Source: Pelagibacteraceae bacterium AG-359-E06 (GTDB lineage: Bacteria; Pseudomonadota; Alphaproteobacteria; Pelagibacterales; Pelagibacteraceae). From it: 64,000 bases of DNA. How positions within the stretch are numbered: position 1 is the first letter of the stretch; each line of letters opens with the position of its first letter. The translations under genes and the position numbers were made by a program. The notes under the pieces were generated by a model. It worked only from the letters and a program-made list of their open reading frames with translations. It was not told the DNA's origin and ran no database searches. The DNA is taken from assembly GCA_003280495.1 (NCBI GenBank), contig QCET01000004.1, forward strand, positions 16,059 to 80,058, written 5' to 3'. Of the stretch, positions 25,757-34,535 are shown in pieces.

Positions 25757-27205
25757 ATGACACTAAATTTTAATTTTAATAACACATATACAAGCCTTCC
25801 GGAGTATATGACTACTAAGTTATCACCCACTCCAGTAAAAAATCCAGAAATGATTATATTAAATTATGATTTAGCCGAAAATCTTGGTTTAAATTTTAAA
25901 AATGTTGATTTAAAGGAATTATCAAACATTTTCTCTGGAAGCAAATTACCACCTAATACTGAAACTTTTTCGCAAGCCTATGCAGGACATCAATTCGGTC
26001 ATTTTGTAATTTTAGGAGATGGCCGAGCGCATATGCTAGGAGAACAAATTAAACCCGATGGCTCTAGAGTAGATATCCAATTCAAGGGTTCTGGAAAAAC
26101 ACCCTACTCGCGTTCAGGTGATGGAAGAGCAGCTTTAGGACCGATGCTTAGAGAATACATAATAAGTGAAGCAATGCATTATCTTAAAATTCCAACAACT
26201 AGAAGCTTAAGTGTAGTGAAGACTGGAGAGAGTATTTTAAGAGAAAGTAAACTTCAAGGTGCAGTTCTTACAAGAGTCGCGAGTAGTCATTTAAGAGTTG
26301 GAACTTTTCAGTTCGTTGCTTCTAATCAAGATATCAAAACATTATCTGAATTGGTTAATTATACCGTTGAAAGACACTTTCCTGAGATAAAAAATAATAA
26401 AAACCTGGCTTTAGAGTTATTTAAAAAAGTTTTAAATTTGCAAATTGATCTTGTCACAAATTGGATGCGTGTAGGATTTGTTCATGGTGTGATGAATACT
26501 GATAACATGGCGATCTCTGGAGAAACTATTGATTATGGCCCGTGCGCATTTATGGACAATTACGATCCTCAAACTGTTTTTAGTTCAATAGATCATTACG
26601 GTAGATATGCTTATATCAATCAACCGGTGATAGCACATTGGAATCTAGTAAGATTTGCAGAGACTTTGATTCCGCTGATCGACTCCGATCAAAGTATCGC
26701 TATAAAAAAAGTAGAAACAGAAGTTTTAAAATTTGACGAGCTGTACAAAGATTCATGGTTTAAAATGATGAAGAGTAAAGTTGGTATTATTGGAGAAGAC
26801 GAAAATGATTTAAAACTTATAAATGATCTCCTAAGCCTTATGCATCGGAATCAAGCGGATTACACAAATACTTTTAGAAACATTATGAATGGTAAATTAC
26901 CAAAAGAAAGTTTATTTAATGATCCAGACTTTATATTTTGGGAAGAGACTTGGAAGAATCGATTGAAAAAAAATAATCAGCCAGACGAAAAATCTTATGA
27001 CCTGATGAAAAGTAGTAACCCAGTCCTTATTCCGAGGAACCACTTAGTCGAAGAGGTTTTGAGTGAGGCAGAAAACAATCAATTAGATAAATTGAATAAA
27101 ATTTTAAATAAACTAAAAAATCCCTACAATGAAGTAGATGAAGAAGTATATTTAAAACCTGCACCTCCATCTGATAAAATTTATAAAACATTTTGTGGAA
27201 CTTAA
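25757..27205 (+). CDS. selO: Protein adenylyltransferase SelO (YdiU family)
   Basis: A 482-residue pseudokinase-fold enzyme that transfers AMP from ATP to Ser/Thr/Tyr of target proteins. Family blocks are present: SQAYAGHQFGHFV, LGDGRAHMLGE, FKGSGKTPYSRSGDGRAALGPMLREYI, and the metal site HGVMNTDNMAISGETIDYGPCAFMD (given here as HGVMNTDN and DYGPCAF). The usual C-terminal selenocysteine or cysteine may be represented by FCGT at the end. It starts after the long RNA-bearing gap. Confidence 0.95.
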   Translation: MTLNFNFNNTYTSLPEYMTTKLSPTPVKNPEMIILNYDLAENLGLNFKNVDLKELSNIFSGSKLPPNTETFSQAYAGHQFGHFVILGDGRAHMLGEQIKPDGSRVDIQFKGSGKTPYSRSGDGRAALGPMLREYIISEAMHYLKIPTTRSLSVVKTGESILRESKLQGAVLTRVASSHLRVGTFQFVASNQDIKTLSELVNYTVERHFPEIKNNKNLALELFKKVLNLQIDLVTNWMRVGFVHGVMNTDNMAISGETIDYGPCAFMDNYDPQTVFSSIDHYGRYAYINQPVIAHWNLVRFAETLIPLIDSDQSIAIKKVETEVLKFDELYKDSWFKMMKSKVGIIGEDENDLKLINDLLSLMHRNQADYTNTFRNIMNGKLPKESLFNDPDFIFWEETWKNRLKKNNQPDEKSYDLMKSSNPVLIPRNHLVEEVLSEAENNQLDKLNKILNKLKNPYNEVDEEVYLKPAPPSDKIYKTFCGT

Positions 27206-27829
27206 ATGGAGAAAAATACTAAAGTTTTATTTTTAAGTTTTTTAATATTTGTTATTTCAATCTCAACAGTTTTAATTAGCTATTTCATATCTTTGAAATA
27301 TAATTTTATAGAGGCTTGTATCCCGAATATAGATGGCTGTTTTTCTATATCAAGGGTAGGACGTAATCCACCAGCAATATATTTATTCAAAACGGGTCTC
27401 TCGATCGTAGCTCTTTTAATTTTTTATTTTTTTTGGCTATTAAGAACAAAAAACAAATATTCAGAAGTTTTTTACGTATTTAGTATTCTGGCTTGTTTTT
27501 TTTTATTACTTTATATTTTTTTCTTAGGAGAAAGTACTGCGTATAGATTTTTCAGAAAAATTGGAATATTTTTTTACATATTTTTAATAATTTTCTCACA
27601 ATTCTTTCTTTATTTAAGCTTTAAAGGTTTAATCGATAATTACCTTTTTCGATATGGATATTGGCTTTCTATTTTAATTATAGCTATTGGAGTTGCGTGC
27701 ATACCATTGATGTATGCTGTTTCAGGAGAATTTTCACAATTGAAAAACGCAATTTCGTGGAATTATTTTTTGTTAATTAAAATCAACTTTTTGCTTTTTG
27801 GTATTTCCTATTATAAGAGTATTAAATGA
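27206..27829 (+). CDS. Multi-pass membrane protein, unknown
   Basis: A 207-residue protein with about six hydrophobic segments (residues about 8-28, 62-80, 88-104, 115-135, 150-168 and 185-203). Between the first two lies a polar loop, ACIPNIDGCFSISRVGRNPP, with two cysteines that could form a disulfide outside the membrane. The ATG directly follows the selO stop, so it is co-transcribed with selO. It resembles Frag1/DUF998-like proteins in topology, but no family can be claimed. Confidence 0.65.
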   Translation: MEKNTKVLFLSFLIFVISISTVLISYFISLKYNFIEACIPNIDGCFSISRVGRNPPAIYLFKTGLSIVALLIFYFFWLLRTKNKYSEVFYVFSILACFFLLLYIFFLGESTAYRFFRKIGIFFYIFLIIFSQFFLYLSFKGLIDNYLFRYGYWLSILIIAIGVACIPLMYAVSGEFSQLKNAISWNYFLLIKINFLLFGISYYKSIK

Positions 27830-27912
27830 GAAATATTAAAAAAATTTATAAAAAAGTTAATAAGATTTTAAATAAATTAAATAGTGCTAAAAAGAAAAAA
27901 AAGAAAAACTAA
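27826..27912 (+). CDS. Possible basic 28-residue microprotein
   Basis: ATGA overlap with the stop of the preceding membrane gene starts a 28-codon frame whose product is almost half lysine (MRNIKKIYKKVNKILNK to a KKKKKKN tail). In AT-rich DNA such short lysine frames arise by chance. The coupled start is the only positive argument. Confidence 0.2.
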   Translation: MRNIKKIYKKVNKILNKLNSAKKKKKKN

Positions 27913-28208
27913 ATTCTATTGTTAAAATCTTGCAGTATCTGCTCGACTTTTTTGAAATTCTCAGATGTCTTTGTTTTAGGATCAAAATATATTTTGTCTA
28001 ATTTACTTTTGTCGTAGTCAATATCCTCTAATAATCTAAGCCCTTCATCATGGGCCTTTTTCAAATCAAATGCAAGGCCTCGAAGTCTTACTTGGTCCTT
28101 CTCTGTTTCAATTTCTTTAGAAATCTCGCTAGCTTGTCTTAGCAGTTTAAATGCCTTTTCTCTTATTTTTTGATCCCTAGATTTGAATATATTTAAAAAA
28201 CCAAACAT
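27909..28208 (-). CDS. Small helical protein, unknown
   Basis: A 99-residue, highly charged, mostly helical protein (FKLLRQASEISKEIETEKDQ, DLKKAHDEGLRLLEDIDYDK) with a short hydrophobic start MFGFLNIF. No catalytic motif is visible and no family is recognised. It lies 31 bases downstream of the DUF2061 gene on the same strand, probably in the same transcript. Codon and residue bias resemble the neighbours, so it is likely a real gene. Confidence 0.6.
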   Translation of the reverse strand: MFGFLNIFKSRDQKIREKAFKLLRQASEISKEIETEKDQVRLRGLAFDLKKAHDEGLRLLEDIDYDKSKLDKIYFDPKTKTSENFKKVEQILQDFNNRI

Positions 28209-28239
28209 ATCTGTATTCTAATCTGATTTGCCTTAAAAC

Positions 28240-28491
28240 TTAAACTGCTTTTTGAGCTGATCTACTTGTCCACCATTTATCCAAAATGAAATACCAGATA
28301 GAATTTGCAATTGGTTCAACTATAGCGTCTGTAAGTGCTATAAGAAAAGAAACATCAGAAATCAACATCAAGCAGGTTATGGCAATTATAAAATGTCCAA
28401 TAGTATAAATTATTGTTCTTATGATAGACCCTCTATTCGATGAATAGATTGATTTTGCAGCGTTAAAAATACCTTTTTTAAATTCAGTCAT
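28240..28491 (-). CDS. DUF2061 family membrane protein
   Basis: An 83-residue protein with two membrane segments (IIRTIIYTIGHFIIAITCLML and SFLIALTDAIVEPIANSIWYF). The pattern of an Arg-Ser/Thr start of helix 1, and a second helix ending in IWYFILDKWW, matches the small DUF2061 family. Function unknown. It is divergent from mntR with 77 bases between them, which would hold both promoters. Confidence 0.7.
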   Translation of the reverse strand: MTEFKKGIFNAAKSIYSSNRGSIIRTIIYTIGHFIIAITCLMLISDVSFLIALTDAIVEPIANSIWYFILDKWWTSRSAQKAV

Positions 28492-28568
28492 AAAGTTTAG
28501 CCAAGGCTAAAATATATAGCTTTTGCTAATTTTTCAAGAAAATAATATAAGCTTATTGATAAATTAAT

Positions 28569-28976
28569 ATGAAAAGAACTAGATTTAGTAGTCCAAGATA
28601 TTTTAAGCTGAGTAAAAAACAAAATTCTAATGAAATTTTAGAAGATTATGTTGAGGCTATTGAAGAAATTTCAAAAGATAAGAAAGATGTTAAAAACATA
28701 GATCTATCAAAACATTTTGGGGTTTCAAATGCTACAGTTAATAAAAATATAAAAAGATTAATCAAAGCGAAGTTAGTTACGAGCGAAAAATATAGGTCAG
28801 TTCATTTGACCACCAATGGTAAAAAGCTTGCATTAGATTCAAATGCAAGGCATGAAATTGTATTTAAATTTTTAAGAAAAATTGGTGTTCCCAAAAAGAT
28901 TGCTGAGGAAGATTCAGAAGGTATGGAGCATCATATAAGTTTTCAAACGTTAAAGATTATGAAAGCACTTATATAA
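28569..28976 (+). CDS. mntR: Manganese-responsive transcriptional regulator MntR (DtxR family)
   Basis: A 135-residue winged-helix repressor: helix-turn-helix IDLSKHFGVSNATVNKNIKRLIKAKLV (shown by VSNATVNKNIK), then the metal-binding and dimer region RHEIVFKFLRKIGV and DSEGMEHHIS, with His and Glu metal ligands. Length and motifs fit the short proteobacterial MntR without an SH3 domain. No manganese transporter lies next to it. The stop abuts the stop of the convergent deacetylase. Confidence 0.88.
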   Translation: MKRTRFSSPRYFKLSKKQNSNEILEDYVEAIEEISKDKKDVKNIDLSKHFGVSNATVNKNIKRLIKAKLVTSEKYRSVHLTTNGKKLALDSNARHEIVFKFLRKIGVPKKIAEEDSEGMEHHISFQTLKIMKALI

Positions 28977-29996
28977 TTATTTTAAAACGCTATATTGATA
29001 GCCCCACCATTTTATTAACTTGTTTTTTATTGGTAGAGTACAATTAACTCTTCCACGCCTTTTTTTAAAAGGCACTTTAAATAAAAGCTCAATATCATTA
29101 TTATTTACAAAACTTGTCTCAGTATTTTTCCATTCTCCACCAGAGTTATCAAAACAATTTATTCCCTTTACATTTTCATTAAAAAATAATTTTATATTTA
29201 TAGGATTCTCATCTTTTAACATTGTAATCTTTGGTTGATAGTCTTTAAGATCAAATGGTCTAGATCTTAATATTCTTTTAAATCTTTGGATTTTTCCATA
29301 ATTTTCATTCATACTAAAACGCGGTAAATAATTAATATTTTCTTTAAGTGAGATAACTCCGCTATGTTGGCCAAACATAATTTTGTAACCTCTTTTTTTT
29401 AACAAACTTATAATTTCGGTATTTGTCTCTCCAAATGGGTGAGAAAAAATATCTGATATTTCTCCTATCTCTCTCTGATAATCAATTTGTGATTTTTTAA
29501 TATCTTCATCGATTTCCTCGATTGACATATTTACAAAATACTCATGAGAGAAGCTATGTCCGCCGATAGTAACAAGGCCGCTTCTTTTCAATTCTCTGAT
29601 CTGTTCCCATGTCATATAATTTGGATGATTAATATTGACCTCCCTAGTATTAACAAACAAAATGAATGGTATTTTTTTTTGCTTAAGTATTGGCCATCCA
29701 TTTTCATAAAAACTTTTAAAAGAGTCGTCTATAGTCAAAAGAATTTTAATATTTTGAAATTTTATTTTTCCTGAAACATAATCCTTAAATTGCTGCGCGC
29801 TTATAAAACCATATTTGGACTCTTCTAATAGCTTTATATGCTCTTGGAACATTTCTAATTTAACATTTGTACTTACCAAGGACGGTTTGTTTTCATTAAT
29901 TCTGTGATACATAAATGAAAGTACACCTTTGTCTTGCGCTAGCGCTTCAAAAGTTAAACAAAAAAATATTGTAAAAAGTGCTAAAAATCTTGTCAT
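28977..29996 (-). CDS. Secreted polysaccharide deacetylase family protein
   Basis: A 339-residue protein with signal peptide (about residues 1-20, ending ALAQ). NodB-homology motifs: LLTIDDSF (Asp-Asp), GGHSFSH (HxxxH type metal site), and FSHPFGE. C-terminal beta-rich region of about 90 residues. It probably deacetylates or cleaves an N-acetylated envelope glycan in the periplasm; the substrate cannot be told. It is divergent from the AEC transporter gene. Confidence 0.82.
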   Translation of the reverse strand: MTRFLALFTIFFCLTFEALAQDKGVLSFMYHRINENKPSLVSTNVKLEMFQEHIKLLEESKYGFISAQQFKDYVSGKIKFQNIKILLTIDDSFKSFYENGWPILKQKKIPFILFVNTREVNINHPNYMTWEQIRELKRSGLVTIGGHSFSHEYFVNMSIEEIDEDIKKSQIDYQREIGEISDIFSHPFGETNTEIISLLKKRGYKIMFGQHSGVISLKENINYLPRFSMNENYGKIQRFKRILRSRPFDLKDYQPKITMLKDENPINIKLFFNENVKGINCFDNSGGEWKNTETSFVNNNDIELLFKVPFKKRRGRVNCTLPIKNKLIKWWGYQYSVLK

Positions 29997-30047
29997 ATAC
30001 CTCTGTTTATATTGTTTTTGAAACTATATAAAGTTAAACAATAAAAT

Positions 30048-30953
30048 ATGTTACTAAGTATTACCATAAAATTATTCGAAGTGGTTTTCCCAGTTTTTTT
30101 TGTTATTGGAATTGGCTATTGGTTTGGAAAAAATAATCCTAGATTTGACACAAATGTAATAACAGACTTTGTAGGAAAGATTGGGGTGCCATGTTTATTA
30201 TTTTATTCACTTGTCTCAACTTCTTTAGATTTTAATACTTTTATAAAGTTTGGTGGTATCACTTTTTTGTTTGTTAGTCTTTTTGCTATACCAGGAATAA
30301 TTATACTGAAATTAATTAAAAGAGACTCAATTACCGAATTAGGTCCTTTAATTTTACCTAATTGTGGAAATATTGGGTTACCACTAGCAATTTTCGCGTA
30401 CGGTTCGAATGGATTTGCAATAGGTGGGTCTATTGCATCGGTTATAATGTTATTACATTTTACCTTAGGAATTTTTTTAGCAAGCAAAAAGTTGAGTTTA
30501 GGACCTTTGCTGAAATCTGTTCCAATGTACGTAATATTTTTATCAGCATTTTTATTATATTTCAAAATCGAGGCTCCACAATTCTTAATTAATACAACTA
30601 TGCTAATTGGTTATGCTGCAATTTTTCTTGTGCTTGCTTCATTAGGTATTGCTTTAAGTACTTTAAAAACTAAAAATATTTATGAAACATCAATCTTATC
30701 AGCGTTTAGATTACTAGTTGGTCCTATTGTTGGTTTTCTTATAATTGATTATTTTAATCTTAAAAGTTATGAGGCTGGGATCGTACTAATTCAATGCTCA
30801 ATGCCATCTGCTATATTGAATTTTTTACTAGCAAAAATGTACTCGAGGAAAATTCATGCTACTAATATAGCCTCAGTTATCATGACATCAACAGCTTTAT
30901 CATTCATCACTATACCAATTATAGTGTTAATTGCTTTAACCTATTATAATTAA
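30048..30953 (+). CDS. AEC family transporter
   Basis: A 301-residue polytopic membrane protein with about ten hydrophobic segments, containing the family-type motifs PNCGNIGLPLAIFAYG and VLIQCSMPSAILNFLLA. The auxin-efflux-carrier family exports or takes up organic acids such as malate or malonate in bacteria. Substrate unknown here. The stop is immediately followed by the stop of the next, convergent gene. Confidence 0.88.
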   Translation: MLLSITIKLFEVVFPVFFVIGIGYWFGKNNPRFDTNVITDFVGKIGVPCLLFYSLVSTSLDFNTFIKFGGITFLFVSLFAIPGIIILKLIKRDSITELGPLILPNCGNIGLPLAIFAYGSNGFAIGGSIASVIMLLHFTLGIFLASKKLSLGPLLKSVPMYVIFLSAFLLYFKIEAPQFLINTTMLIGYAAIFLVLASLGIALSTLKTKNIYETSILSAFRLLVGPIVGFLIIDYFNLKSYEAGIVLIQCSMPSAILNFLLAKMYSRKIHATNIASVIMTSTALSFITIPIIVLIALTYYN

Positions 30954-31241
30954 TTATTTTGTTTCTTTCTTCTTATCTGATTTAGGTTCAGAAGATTGGG
31001 GCTCATTTTCTTTTAAATATTTTGCAACTTTTCCCTTATTGAAAGTAAATAGATATGGATCTTGTCTAACTAATCCAGAACAAAAAGCTACAGGATCATC
31101 TGATTTTATTTTTGAGGATTTTATATCTTCTACGCAATTGTTGAAGTAACGCACCTCTCTATATTGCTCCTCCACTTTCAAGCCGACTAACAGAGCAATC
31201 TCAACTGCAATTATAAATAGCATTATCGATGTTGCTTTCAT
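30954..31241 (-). CDS. Small membrane-anchored protein, unknown
   Basis: A 95-residue protein from the ATG at 31241; a TTG two codons upstream is possible but unnecessary. One N-terminal membrane segment (IMLFIIAVEIALLVGL) is followed by a charged region with two cysteines (NNCVEDI, AFCSGLV) and a Lys/Glu/Ser-rich tail. It is probably periplasmic. No family recognised. Confidence 0.6.
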   Translation of the reverse strand: MKATSIMLFIIAVEIALLVGLKVEEQYREVRYFNNCVEDIKSSKIKSDDPVAFCSGLVRQDPYLFTFNKGKVAKYLKENEPQSSEPKSDKKKETK

Positions 31242-31350
31242 TACCAATCGGTAGTTTGTTTCTTTTAAAAAGTCAAATTTTTTAATTCAAATTATTAGCT
31301 TTACAAATAAGCTACTTTTCAATTATTATGAAACTAAATTAGGGGGATAA

Positions 31351-31887
31351 ATGGCGCACAGTGAGAAAGCAGACGGGCTTCAAAAACCGGATAAAGAAAC
31401 CGAAGGTTATGTTTTTAACCATATGATGTTAAGGATTAAAGATCCAAAAAAATCCTTAGAGTTTTATTCAAAAGTAATGGGTATGAGATTAGTAAGAAAA
31501 ATTGATTTTCCTTCTATGAAATTTAGTTTGTATTTCTTAGGAAATTTAACCGATGAAGAAGTAAACAAACTTCCAAAAGATACGCATGAAAGAACAGCAT
31601 GGACATTTAAACAAAAAACTATGCTGGAGCTAACTCATAACTGGGGTTCGGAAAATGATAAAAATTTAAAGCATCATGATGGAAATTCTGAACCAAAAGG
31701 TTTTGGACATATAGCTTTCTCAGTTCCAGATGTTTACGCGGCTTGTAAAAGATTTGAGAAATATGGAGTAGAATTTATTAAAAAACCTGATGATGGATCA
31801 ATGAAAGGTTTGGCATTTATAAAAGATCCCGATGGTTACTGGATTGAAATTCTTAACGCAGAGGCAACTGCTGGCTTGGCAAAATAA
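31351..31887 (+). CDS. gloA: Lactoylglutathione lyase (glyoxalase I)
   Basis: A 178-residue two-module vicinal-oxygen-chelate enzyme that converts the methylglyoxal-glutathione adduct to S-lactoylglutathione. Metal ligands appear in [10 protein letters not shown] (His), [10 protein letters not shown] (Glu), [10 protein letters not shown] (His) and WIEILN (Glu). It is longer than E. coli GloA (135) and closer to the eukaryotic-type form. Preceded by a good ribosome site AGGGGG. No partner glyoxalase II in the window. Confidence 0.93.
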   Translation: MAHSEKADGLQKPDKETEGYVFNHMMLRIKDPKKSLEFYSKVMGMRLVRKIDFPSMKFSLYFLGNLTDEEVNKLPKDTHERTAWTFKQKTMLELTHNWGSENDKNLKHHDGNSEPKGFGHIAFSVPDVYAACKRFEKYGVEFIKKPDDGSMKGLAFIKDPDGYWIEILNAEATAGLAK

Positions 31888-31931
31888 TTCAATCTTAGGT
31901 AGTATAAATTAATCAAATTCATAATGTTTTA

Positions 31932-31950
31932 TTTGAGATTGATTCTCAAA
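31932..31950. promoter_or_regulatory. Fur/Irr-like 19-bp palindrome
   Basis: TTTGAGA-TTGAT-TCTCAAA is a perfect 7+7 inverted repeat with a 5-base centre, 77 bases before the ribosome site of the cytochrome c gene. The form resembles Fur boxes (TTGAGAATNATTCTCAA). A direct repeat TTGCA (31954-31958 and 31966-31970) follows. Iron-linked control of the operon is inferred. Confidence 0.5.
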
Positions 31951-32026
31951 TTGTTGCAGAGCGACTTGCATTAAAAGTTTTATATTAATAAACTATTAAC
32001 TATTAAGAAAAGTGAGAGAGGGGAGC

Positions 32027-32386
32027 TTGAAACTTTTATTAATATTTTTTATTGCAATTTTAATTCACCAATCACAAATTATTGCTGGTGCAAATGAACT
32101 GTTTATAAAAAATTGCGCTACTTGCCACTCTGTGCAAAAGGGCGACAAAACACTTCGAGCTGGCCCAAACTTATGGGGAGTGTTCGGAAGAAAAGCTGCA
32201 ACACATAAATCTTATCCAATGTATTCAGAGGCGCTTCAAAAATCCAAAATTGTTTGGAATGATGATCATTTAGATAAATGGCTGACGAATTCAAGAGAAT
32301 ACGTCAAAGGTTCTATAATGATGTATGCTCAATCTGATGCAGGCGTAAGAAAAAACATAATAAATTATTTAAAAACTTTAAAATAA
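32027..32386 (+). CDS. Periplasmic class I cytochrome c of the GMC dehydrogenase operon
   Basis: A 119-residue protein from TTG 32027, chosen because a strong Shine-Dalgarno AGAGGGGAG lies just before it; GTG at 32012 is the alternative. Signal peptide to about residue 21 (LLLIFFIAILIHQSQIIAG), then CATCHS haem-binding motif, AGPNLWGVFGR, and the methionine ligand region SIMMYA. A cytochrome c2-like electron acceptor. First gene of a three-gene operon, so it probably takes electrons from the flavoprotein encoded downstream. Confidence 0.88.
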   Translation: MKLLLIFFIAILIHQSQIIAGANELFIKNCATCHSVQKGDKTLRAGPNLWGVFGRKAATHKSYPMYSEALQKSKIVWNDDHLDKWLTNSREYVKGSIMMYAQSDAGVRKNIINYLKTLK

Positions 32387-32411
32387 TTTATTAAAAGAGA
32401 GGAGAACGCAA

Positions 32412-32957
32412 ATGAGATTATTGAACAAAAGTACAATATCTCGAAGAACGTTTCTTAAAACTGGAACAGTAACTGCTCTTGGATTAACAATAATGGGACC
32501 GATGATAATCGGAAAAGACAAATCCTGGGCTGCTACTTTCAGTAATATAGGGGCGGATGATGCTGCTACTCTTATCCAGATGGCGAGAGATATATACCCT
32601 CACGATTTTTTAGCAGATAAATACTATGCTAAAGTAATCCAAGGATATGACTCTGCTGCCGGTAAAGATAAGGCATTAAAGTCAATGATTAGCAAAGAAT
32701 GTAAAAAGATAAATTCTTCTGCTAAAAAGAAATATAAAAACAATTATCGCATGATCAATCGGGAAGTTGAGCGTGTAGATATCCTTAAATCAAACACTAA
32801 GTCACCTTTATTTGCAAAAGTTAGAGGCGACCTAGTTACTGGTTTATATAATAATAAAGAGGTCTGGCCAAAATTCGGTTACGAAGGTGAGTCGGCTTCA
32901 AAAGGCGGATATCTAAATCGCGGTTACAACGACATCGACTGGTTAGATAAAGTATAG
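32412..32957 (+). CDS. Tat-exported small subunit (gluconate 2-dehydrogenase subunit 3-like)
   Basis: A 181-residue protein with a twin-arginine signal (SRRTFLKTG, residues 10-18, then a hydrophobic stretch to about 40). The mature part has DIYPHDFLADKYYAKV and WPKFGYEGESASKGGYLNRG, as in the small subunit of three-part GMC dehydrogenases (gluconate 2-dehydrogenase and fructose dehydrogenase). This subunit assists folding and Tat co-export of the flavoprotein, which has no signal of its own. Strong ribosome site GAGAGGAGA. Confidence 0.85.
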   Translation: MRLLNKSTISRRTFLKTGTVTALGLTIMGPMIIGKDKSWAATFSNIGADDAATLIQMARDIYPHDFLADKYYAKVIQGYDSAAGKDKALKSMISKECKKINSSAKKKYKNNYRMINREVERVDILKSNTKSPLFAKVRGDLVTGLYNNKEVWPKFGYEGESASKGGYLNRGYNDIDWLDKV

Positions 32958-32966
32958 GAGGACATA

Positions 32967-34535
32967 ATGGCTAAATTTTCAAAAAATGATGACAGCTTAG
33001 TCGTTATCATAGGATCAGGTGCTGGTGGCGGTGTTCTAGGTATGGAACTAGCTATGAAAGGCATCAAAACAGTGGTACTCGAAGCTGGTGGCAGACACGG
33101 GCCTCAAGACTTTGTTAACGATGAATGGGCAAGCTTTGGTCAAATTAGTTGGTTAGATCAAAGAACGACGTCCGGGGACTGGAGAGTTTCTAGAGACTTT
33201 TCAGGATTACCGTCATGGATAGTAAAGGCTGTGGGTGGTTCAACACTACACTGGGCTGGTGCTTCATTACGTTTTCAACCGCATGAATGGAAAGTTAAGA
33301 CAAATTATGGAAACATTAAAAACACTTCCATCATGGACTGGCCAATTGACCATAAAGAAATGGACAAATGGTACACTCGAGCTGAAAATCATATGGGTAC
33401 ACTAGGTACAGGTGGTAGAGAAAGATTGCCTGGAAACAATAACTATAAGGTGTTTGAAGCGGGCGCTAAGAGAATGGGATATAAAAATTTCCATACTGGA
33501 AATATGTCTATTAACTCTAAACCATACGATGGTCGTGTGGCTTGTCAGCAAATCGGATTCTGCTTTCAAGGCTGTAAATCAGGTGCCAAATGGTCCGCTG
33601 GTTATGTTTCTATTCCAAAAGGTGAAGCAACAGGAAACCTAGAATGTAGAACGAACGCTCAAGTTATAAAAATAGAACATGATAAGAGTGGTAAAGTAAC
33701 TGGTGTTGTTTACGCTGATGCAAAAGGCAAACAACAGAGACAAAAGGCTAGAGTAGTATGTGTAGCAGGTAATTCAATCGAATCGCCTAGACTATTATTA
33801 AACTCTGAGTCAAGTATGTTCAAAAATGGTCTAGCAAATTCATCAGGTGAAGTAGGTAAAAACTACATGCGTCACATGACTGCTAGTACATATGCTATTT
33901 TTGAAAACCCAGTATACTTTTACAGAGGTACAACAATGGCTGGAATAGTTACCGATGAATCTATCAATGATCCAAAAAGAGGATTTGTGGGAGGATACGA
34001 GTTGGAAACACTAGCTCTTGGTTTACCATTTATGGCAGCGTTCTTAGATCCAGGACAATGGGGTCGAGGATTTGCGTCATCAATGGAAAGATATGATCAC
34101 ATGGCAGGATTATGGATTGTGGGAGAAGATATGCCACAATCTACAAACGCTGTGACATTGCACAAAAAACTAAAAGATCAGCATGGAATGCCGATACCAA
34201 ACGTCAATTTCTCAGATCATGAAAATGATATTAAAATGAGAAATCATGCTTGGAAGCAATCTACTGCTCTTTATAAATCAGTTGGTGCAACAAAAGTCTT
34301 ACAAACGCCTCCATATCCATCTACTCACAACCTTGGTACAAATAGAATGAGTGCTAGTGCAAAAGATGGGGTATGTAATAGAAATGGTCAAACTTGGGAT
34401 ATTAAAAATTTATTTATCTCGGATGGTAGCCAATTTACTACTGGGGCAGCTGAAAACCCAACATTAACGATTGTTGCGCTTGCAATGAGACAGGCTGAAT
34501 TTATAGCTAAACAAATGTCTTCGAAGGCAATTTAG
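32967..34535 (+). CDS. GMC family FAD-dependent dehydrogenase, large subunit
   Basis: A 522-residue flavoprotein. The FAD-binding motif VVIIGSGAGGGVLGMELA is at residues 12-29, with VVLEAGG after it. VGGSTLHWAGASLRF and the C-terminal HNLGTNRM and TGAAENPTLTIVALAMR follow the gluconate/fructose dehydrogenase branch of GMC oxidoreductases. CQQIGFCFQGCKSGAKWS holds three cysteines, as in large subunits of that complex that carry an extra Fe-S or disulfide feature. It oxidises an alcohol or sugar in the periplasm and feeds the cytochrome. Substrate unknown. Ribosome site AGGAGG. More GC-rich codons than most neighbours suggest high expression. Confidence 0.9.
   Translation: MAKFSKNDDSLVVIIGSGAGGGVLGMELAMKGIKTVVLEAGGRHGPQDFVNDEWASFGQISWLDQRTTSGDWRVSRDFSGLPSWIVKAVGGSTLHWAGASLRFQPHEWKVKTNYGNIKNTSIMDWPIDHKEMDKWYTRAENHMGTLGTGGRERLPGNNNYKVFEAGAKRMGYKNFHTGNMSINSKPYDGRVACQQIGFCFQGCKSGAKWSAGYVSIPKGEATGNLECRTNAQVIKIEHDKSGKVTGVVYADAKGKQQRQKARVVCVAGNSIESPRLLLNSESSMFKNGLANSSGEVGKNYMRHMTASTYAIFENPVYFYRGTTMAGIVTDESINDPKRGFVGGYELETLALGLPFMAAFLDPGQWGRGFASSMERYDHMAGLWIVGEDMPQSTNAVTLHKKLKDQHGMPIPNVNFSDHENDIKMRNHAWKQSTALYKSVGATKVLQTPPYPSTHNLGTNRMSASAKDGVCNRNGQTWDIKNLFISDGSQFTTGAAENPTLTIVALAMRQAEFIAKQMSSKAI

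Noticed and set aside
30203..30565. 120-codon minus-strand frame
   Set aside because: Antisense to the AEC transporter gene and without family features.
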